From the NCBI GenBank assembly GCA_029972225.1, contig CP124756.1, positions 3,640,001 through 3,704,000 on the forward strand: a DNA stretch of 64,000 bases, in the 5' to 3' direction. The notes beneath the pieces are model-generated. The model saw nothing but the letters and a program-made list of their open reading frames with translations. It ran no database searches and had not been told where the DNA came from. Positions 59,702-64,000 of the stretch are shown here, piece by piece. Each line of letters opens with the position of its first letter. The first letter of the stretch is position 1. Source of the stretch: Candidatus Thiothrix putei (GTDB lineage Bacteria > Pseudomonadota > Gammaproteobacteria > Thiotrichales > Thiotrichaceae). The position numbers and the translations under genes were made by a program.

Positions 59702-62700
59702 TGTATCGCCGCCTCATACAAAACCACGTCCTCGCGAACCTCACGTTTGTGTTGGTGCTGATTATTGGCTTTACCGCTTATAACACAATGCCGCGCCAGC
59801 AAGACCCCACGATTAATTTCAACTGGATTTCGATTATCACTGCGTTGCCGGGGGCGAGTGCGGAAGACGTGGAAAAGCGCGTGACCGACCCGCTGGAAGA
59901 CGCGATTCGTGGCATACCGGACATGAAATTTGTGTCGAGCAATAGCCGTGCAAACATTTCCAGCCTATTGGTGCGTTTTGAAGACATTGATGAACGCACG
60001 TTCGATAAGCGCCTTGCCGATTTACGCCGCGAAATTCAGAACGCTGAAAACTTGCTGCCTGCGGAGGCGATGGATTCGATTGTGCTGGAAATCACCACGG
60101 CGAATGCGTTCCCGTCGGCGATGATTGCGGTGCAAAGCGTTGCTGACGATGAAAATTTGCGGGTGCAAGCCAAAAATATCGAAAAAGCGCTGGAGCAGAT
60201 TAAGGGCGTGGATCGGGTTGATCCGGTGGCGTTGGATGATCCCGAACTGCAAGTCCGCTTTGATACTGTCGCACTCGAATCCTTGGGGTTAACGCCGGGG
60301 CAATTGAGCGATACGGTACGTGCTTGGTTTCGGGATTTATCCGCTGGCAGTTTGGATGTGGATAAGCAAAGTTGGTTGGTGCGTTTAAGCGGTAAAACCA
60401 GTGACCCGCAAGCTTTGGCTGAATTGCCTGTTCCCGGTGTGCAGGGCGAAGTGCCATTGTCACGGGTCGCCAATGTGGAACGCGCTCGCGCTGAAGCCAC
60501 CCAAAAGGTGCGTTTGGATGGCGAACCAGCGGTATTGCTCGCGGTGATGAAGGAAGACAAAGCCAATGTGTTGGATTTGGTGGAGCGCCTGAAAACGTAC
60601 ATTGACGCGCGTAATCAGCAGGTCGGAGCCAGCGGGGTGAAACTGGTGTTGGTTGATGATCAAACCATTCCCACCCGTGAGGCGATCGGCATTATGGAAA
60701 GCAATGCCTTGCTGGGGTTTGTGTTGGTGTTATTCGTGACTTGGTTATTTCTGGGGTTCAGGATTGCTGCGCTGACCACGATTGGTATTCCTTTCACCCT
60801 TGCATTGACGTTTTGGGTGTTGTCCGGCACGGGTGAAACTTTGAATGTGACGGTGTTGCTGGGCATTGTGATTGTGTTGGGGATGTTGGTGGACGATGCG
60901 GTGGTGGTGGTCGAATCCATTTATTACCGCTTGCAACACGGCGTGGATGCAGTGACGGCGGCGGTGGAATCCATGCGCGAGGTGGCTTTGCCAGTGACGA
61001 CTGCCGTATTGACGACGATTGCAGCGTTTTTGCCGCTGATGTTGTTGCCGGGAATACTCGGTAAATTCATGCAAGTGATTCCGATGGTGGTGACGCTGGC
61101 GCTGGCGATTAGCTTGATTGAGGCGTTTTGGATGCTGCCCGCGCACGTTGCCAGCACGAAAATGCGCTTTGATAAGCCGTCGCGGGTTCAAAAAATGCGG
61201 ACTCGCGCTACCCATTGGATTCAAGTGAAATACGCCCGTTTGCTGGTGAAAGTATTGCGCTTCCCGCGTGCGGCATTGAGTGCGGTGGTGTTGATGTTTG
61301 TGCTGGCGGTGGGGATTGTCGGGGCAGGCTTGATTCCGATGAATTTCTTTGCGGCGGACAGTTTACGGCTGTTTTATGTGAACGTGGAAATGCCGAGTTC
61401 TACCGCGTTGGATGCAACCATGCAAAAGGTGCAAGAAGTCGAGCAGCAGGTGAAAAAGCATTTGCAGCCGGAGGATGCGCGGTCGGTGGTGGCTTATGCG
61501 GGGATGATGTTTACCGAAACTGAGCCGTTGTATGGGGCGCGTTACGGGCAGATGGTGGTGAGCCTTAAGCCGATGTCGGAAGGTTCGCGGGAGGTGAAAA
61601 CCATTATCGAGGGGATGCGTGCCGATGTGGTGAACGTGCCGGGGGCGGTGAATATTGCGTTTCTGGAATTGGCGGGCGGCCCCCCGGCGGCTAAGCCGAT
61701 CAGCGTGAAAGTGCGTGGCGATAATTACGCCGAAATTCAGGGGGCAACCGCTGCGCTCAAACAAATTCTGAGTGCGAATCCGGGTTTCAAAGACATTAGC
61801 GACGATGCCAGCCCCGGTCAGATGGAAATGACGTTGCGCTTGCGCCACGACAATATCCGCCGTGCGGGGGTGTCGCCGGATGAGGTCAGCCGTAGCTTGC
61901 GCTTGCTGGTGGATGGCGAAGTGGTCGCGGATATGCAGGATCAAGGTGAGAAACTGGAAGTGCGCGTCAAACGCCAAGAGGGGGATTTGCGCACGGTGGA
62001 TCAGTTGCTGGATTTCCGCTTGCCGACTGCGGATGGCGGCAGTGTGCCGTTGCGCGAATTGGTGGAGGAACAGAAAGGCGTGTCGTTGGGCAATATTCGC
62101 CATTACAATTTCCGCCGCGCCATTACCTTGGAGGCGGATTTGGTGAAACGCCCGGATGAGCCGTTTTACGAATGCCGCTTGCAACCGATGTTCAGCGGGG
62201 CAGCGCCGGATTATTCGCAATGTGCGTTGGATGCGGTGCAGGCGAATCAACTCTTGCTGGAGGGCTGGAAACCGTATCAGGCGCAATTCCCGAATATTGA
62301 TTTGGATTTTGCGGGGCAACTCGATGATATTCAGGAGAGCATGGATGCGATTGGGATGTTGTTCCTGTTTGGCGTGGGTTTGATGTATTTGATTCTGGGG
62401 ACGCAATTTGGCAGTTATTGGCAGCCATTGCTGATTTTGTCGACTGTGCCGATGGCGTTTACCGGCGTGGTGTATGGCTTACTGGTGACGCAAAATCCGT
62501 TGAGTTTGTACACACTGTACGGCGTGGTGGCGTTGGCGGGGATTGCGGTGAATTCGGCGATTGTGTTGATTTCAGCGGCGAATGACCGGCGTGAATTGGG
62601 GATGAGTGTGTTGCACGCCACGGTGTATGCGGCACGGCGGCGGGTGATTCCGGTGTTGATTACGTCATTGACCACGATGGCGGGTTTGTTTTCACTCGCC

Positions 62701-62841
62701 ACCGGGTTGGGGGGTAAGTCGCTGATCTGGGGGCCAGTCGCGACGGCGATTGTGTGGGGGGTTGGGTTTTCAACCGTGCTGACCTTGTTCGCGATTCCGG
62801 TGTTGTATCGGGTGTCGAGTCGGTCGACTCGTGTGGATTGA
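59701..62841 (+). CDS. RND-family efflux pump (AcrB-like) inner-membrane transporter
   Basis: 1046 residues. Two halves of six helices with two large periplasmic loops. Helix 4 carries the proton-relay acidic pair in VIVLGMLVDDAVVVVESIYYRLQHG; the start AYNTMPRQQDPTINFNWISI and the PGASAEDVEKRVTDPLEDAI loop are typical of the family; the C-terminal half includes YLILGTQFGSYWQPLLILSTVPMAFTG. Substrate cannot be predicted; the adaptor lies immediately upstream with overlapping stop/start. Confidence 0.93.
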   Translation: MYRRLIQNHVLANLTFVLVLIIGFTAYNTMPRQQDPTINFNWISIITALPGASAEDVEKRVTDPLEDAIRGIPDMKFVSSNSRANISSLLVRFEDIDERTFDKRLADLRREIQNAENLLPAEAMDSIVLEITTANAFPSAMIAVQSVADDENLRVQAKNIEKALEQIKGVDRVDPVALDDPELQVRFDTVALESLGLTPGQLSDTVRAWFRDLSAGSLDVDKQSWLVRLSGKTSDPQALAELPVPGVQGEVPLSRVANVERARAEATQKVRLDGEPAVLLAVMKEDKANVLDLVERLKTYIDARNQQVGASGVKLVLVDDQTIPTREAIGIMESNALLGFVLVLFVTWLFLGFRIAALTTIGIPFTLALTFWVLSGTGETLNVTVLLGIVIVLGMLVDDAVVVVESIYYRLQHGVDAVTAAVESMREVALPVTTAVLTTIAAFLPLMLLPGILGKFMQVIPMVVTLALAISLIEAFWMLPAHVASTKMRFDKPSRVQKMRTRATHWIQVKYARLLVKVLRFPRAALSAVVLMFVLAVGIVGAGLIPMNFFAADSLRLFYVNVEMPSSTALDATMQKVQEVEQQVKKHLQPEDARSVVAYAGMMFTETEPLYGARYGQMVVSLKPMSEGSREVKTIIEGMRADVVNVPGAVNIAFLELAGGPPAAKPISVKVRGDNYAEIQGATAALKQILSANPGFKDISDDASPGQMEMTLRLRHDNIRRAGVSPDEVSRSLRLLVDGEVVADMQDQGEKLEVRVKRQEGDLRTVDQLLDFRLPTADGGSVPLRELVEEQKGVSLGNIRHYNFRRAITLEADLVKRPDEPFYECRLQPMFSGAAPDYSQCALDAVQANQLLLEGWKPYQAQFPNIDLDFAGQLDDIQESMDAIGMLFLFGVGLMYLILGTQFGSYWQPLLILSTVPMAFTGVVYGLLVTQNPLSLYTLYGVVALAGIAVNSAIVLISAANDRRELGMSVLHATVYAARRRVIPVLITSLTTMAGLFSLATGLGGKSLIWGPVATAIVWGVGFSTVLTLFAIPVLYRVSSRSTRVD

Positions 62842-62993
62842 TGTCGAGGGGCTGGCGATAGGTTTGGTTAAAATTAGTACGAATTTTTTGAAAAAAAAGC
62901 TTGTCATGCCAACCGCTGTTTACATGTGATCTGTTATCATAAATAAGTTGATTCTATTGTTTTATCGCTTTTTTGAGAATGGGGGGCTTCGTT

Positions 62994-64000
62994 ATGGGAT
63001 TGATTCCATCCGGTGGTAGGCTGCTGACAGCACAGCACAGCACAGCACAGCATACTATTATAAACATTTATTACTAATTCCGTTTTTACTGTTTATTTCC
63101 TTGTGGTTGTCAGCTTGTAACGTTGATGGTGATGCTAATGGATGGGATGCAAGCACTGCCAATCATGTACCTGTGGCACAAACTGCTAGTGTTGATGTTG
63201 CTACTGGCAGCACTGCTCAAATTACCCTTTTAGCGACAGATGCGGATGGCGATACGCTGACGTTCCGCATTGTGACTGAGCCAGCGCATGGTACGTTGCG
63301 GTTGGGGCAGGGCAATGTCTATATCTATACGCCGAATAGTGGTTATGAGGGCGATGATAGTTTTACGTTTGTGGCGAATGATGGGAAGGTGGATTCGGCT
63401 GCGGCGAAGGTGGGGGTGAGGGTTTATACCTCCAGTGGTGGGAGCAGCGGTGGTGGTATTCCAGTCAATCAAGCTCCTATGGTGAGGGCTGAGGTAGCTC
63501 CGGGGGCAAAGGAGGTATTAGATACCGTATTGTCTGCTTCCTCAACGACTGTTGATAGTGCAACAAATGGAGGGGTAGTTCTGACAGGGAACAGTACAAA
63601 CCTGCAAGGTTTTGTACAAGGCGATGTTGTGTTCCTACCGAGTAAATCTAGCAAAGGGCTTCCCGTTCCATTTGTTGGCAAAGTGGCAACTGTTGTTACT
63701 AGTGGGGGGCAAACTGTCCTGACATTACGTCCTGCAAATGTTGAGGATGCTTATTCTGCCTTGGAGTGGAATTTTGATACTGCGAAAACAGGTGCGGCAG
63801 TTGTGGGTACTATTGCGCCCAAAAATGCAAAGGTCAGTTTTGCGAGTCGCCCCATATTGGCTGGAAGACCATCAATTACCAATGGGCTCAGTGTAGAAGC
63901 GAATCAAGAGGGAGCTACCGTTAATGGTTCAATTAACTTTGAAAATGAATTTATCGATAAAGATGGAAAGAAAATCACCTTGTTTGCGGAAGTGGACTTA
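62994..64000 (+). CDS. Ig-like-repeat lipoprotein, probably phase-variable and currently out of frame; runs off the right edge
   Basis: An ATG at 62994 follows GGGGGG at good spacing and starts MGLIPSGGRLLTAQHSTAQH, but its frame stops at 63075-63077. From 63020 a different frame (-1) is open to the window end and encodes AYYYKHLLLIPFLLFISLWL, then SAC (lipobox) and NVDGDANGWDASTANHVPVA, a tandem-95 Ig-like domain (LLATDADGDTLTFRI...GDDSFTFVANDGK), a Gly/Ser linker and a further beta-rich region. That frame has no usable start of its own. The two frames are separated by five ACAGC repeats (63027-63051); loss of one or gain of two copies would fuse them into a perfect lipoprotein signal peptide. 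Confidence 0.75.
63027..63051 (+). repeat. Pentanucleotide repeat (ACAGC)5 in a signal-peptide coding region
   Basis: Five perfect tandem ACAGC copies 33 bases after the ATG at 62994. Five is not a multiple of three, so each copy change shifts the reading frame. Arrays like this cause slipped-strand phase variation in surface-protein genes such as opa of Neisseria, which uses CTCTT. Confidence 0.95.

Overview
The window looks like a chromosomal segment of a sulfur-oxidising gammaproteobacterium, most likely Thiothrix-like (Thiotrichaceae). Support comes from an Acidithiobacillus-type sulfide:quinone oxidoreductase, gammaproteobacterial housekeeping blocks (tamA-tamB, coaD, lptM-lysA, surE-pcm, hspQ), moderate GC, several giant secreted repeat proteins and layered insertion sequences. 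The genus assignment is inference; no rRNA or tRNA gene was seen.

Layout. 1-449: 3' end of ugd. 459-9613 (minus): tamB, tamA, dacB, trmO and an unrecognised membrane protein carrying 37 copies of a hexanucleotide. 9716-10576: a GNAT/DUF1778 toxin-antitoxin pair with a visible promoter/operator. 10589-12541: ElyC-like, HugZ-like and META-domain proteins. 12654-18460: an unusual five-gene secreted-protein operon. It holds a stand-alone N-terminal domain of a copper amine oxidase (CuAO), a catalytic-domain paralogue that has lost its cofactor and copper residues, a catalytic-domain paralogue that keeps them and carries two extra C-terminal repeats, a YtkA/FixH-like lipoprotein, and a MauG-family di-heme protein. 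18519-29148: ferredoxin, coaD, znuBC/znuA, a FecR-like protein, lysA, lptM, nadC, sqr, cca, hspQ, a UreH/TauE-like membrane protein and an ScsD-like thioredoxin.

29370-44224: surface and secreted proteins. These are a 2.2-kilo-residue tandem-95/cadherin protein, a small secreted protein, a thrombospondin-type-3 calcium-binding protein, a decayed remnant of its C-terminal domain, and an IPTL-CTERM protein with an exact 561-bp tandem duplication. They share N- or C-terminal modules and look like a locally expanded family. 44541-52718: TlpA-like, LysM lipoprotein, pcm, surE, smr, a GlyGly-CTERM reprolysin-like protease, a lipoprotein, rpiA and ilvA. 52731-55599: nested insertion sequences. An IS30 remnant abuts an ISKra4-type element that is split by an intact IS1595-type element with a perfect 8-bp target duplication. 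The ISKra4 end truncates amtB, whose upstream region shows sigma-54 and NtrC-like sites. 56961-62841: small membrane, DUF302 and SCP2-like proteins and an RND adaptor-pump operon.

62994 to the right edge: a large Ig-like lipoprotein gene whose start codon and body lie in different frames on either side of five ACAGC repeats. This looks like a phase-variable gene caught in the OFF state.

The most notable items are the split/duplicated CuAO operon with its MauG partner, the pentanucleotide-switched lipoprotein, the repeat-encoded membrane protein, and the nested IS junction that breaks amtB.
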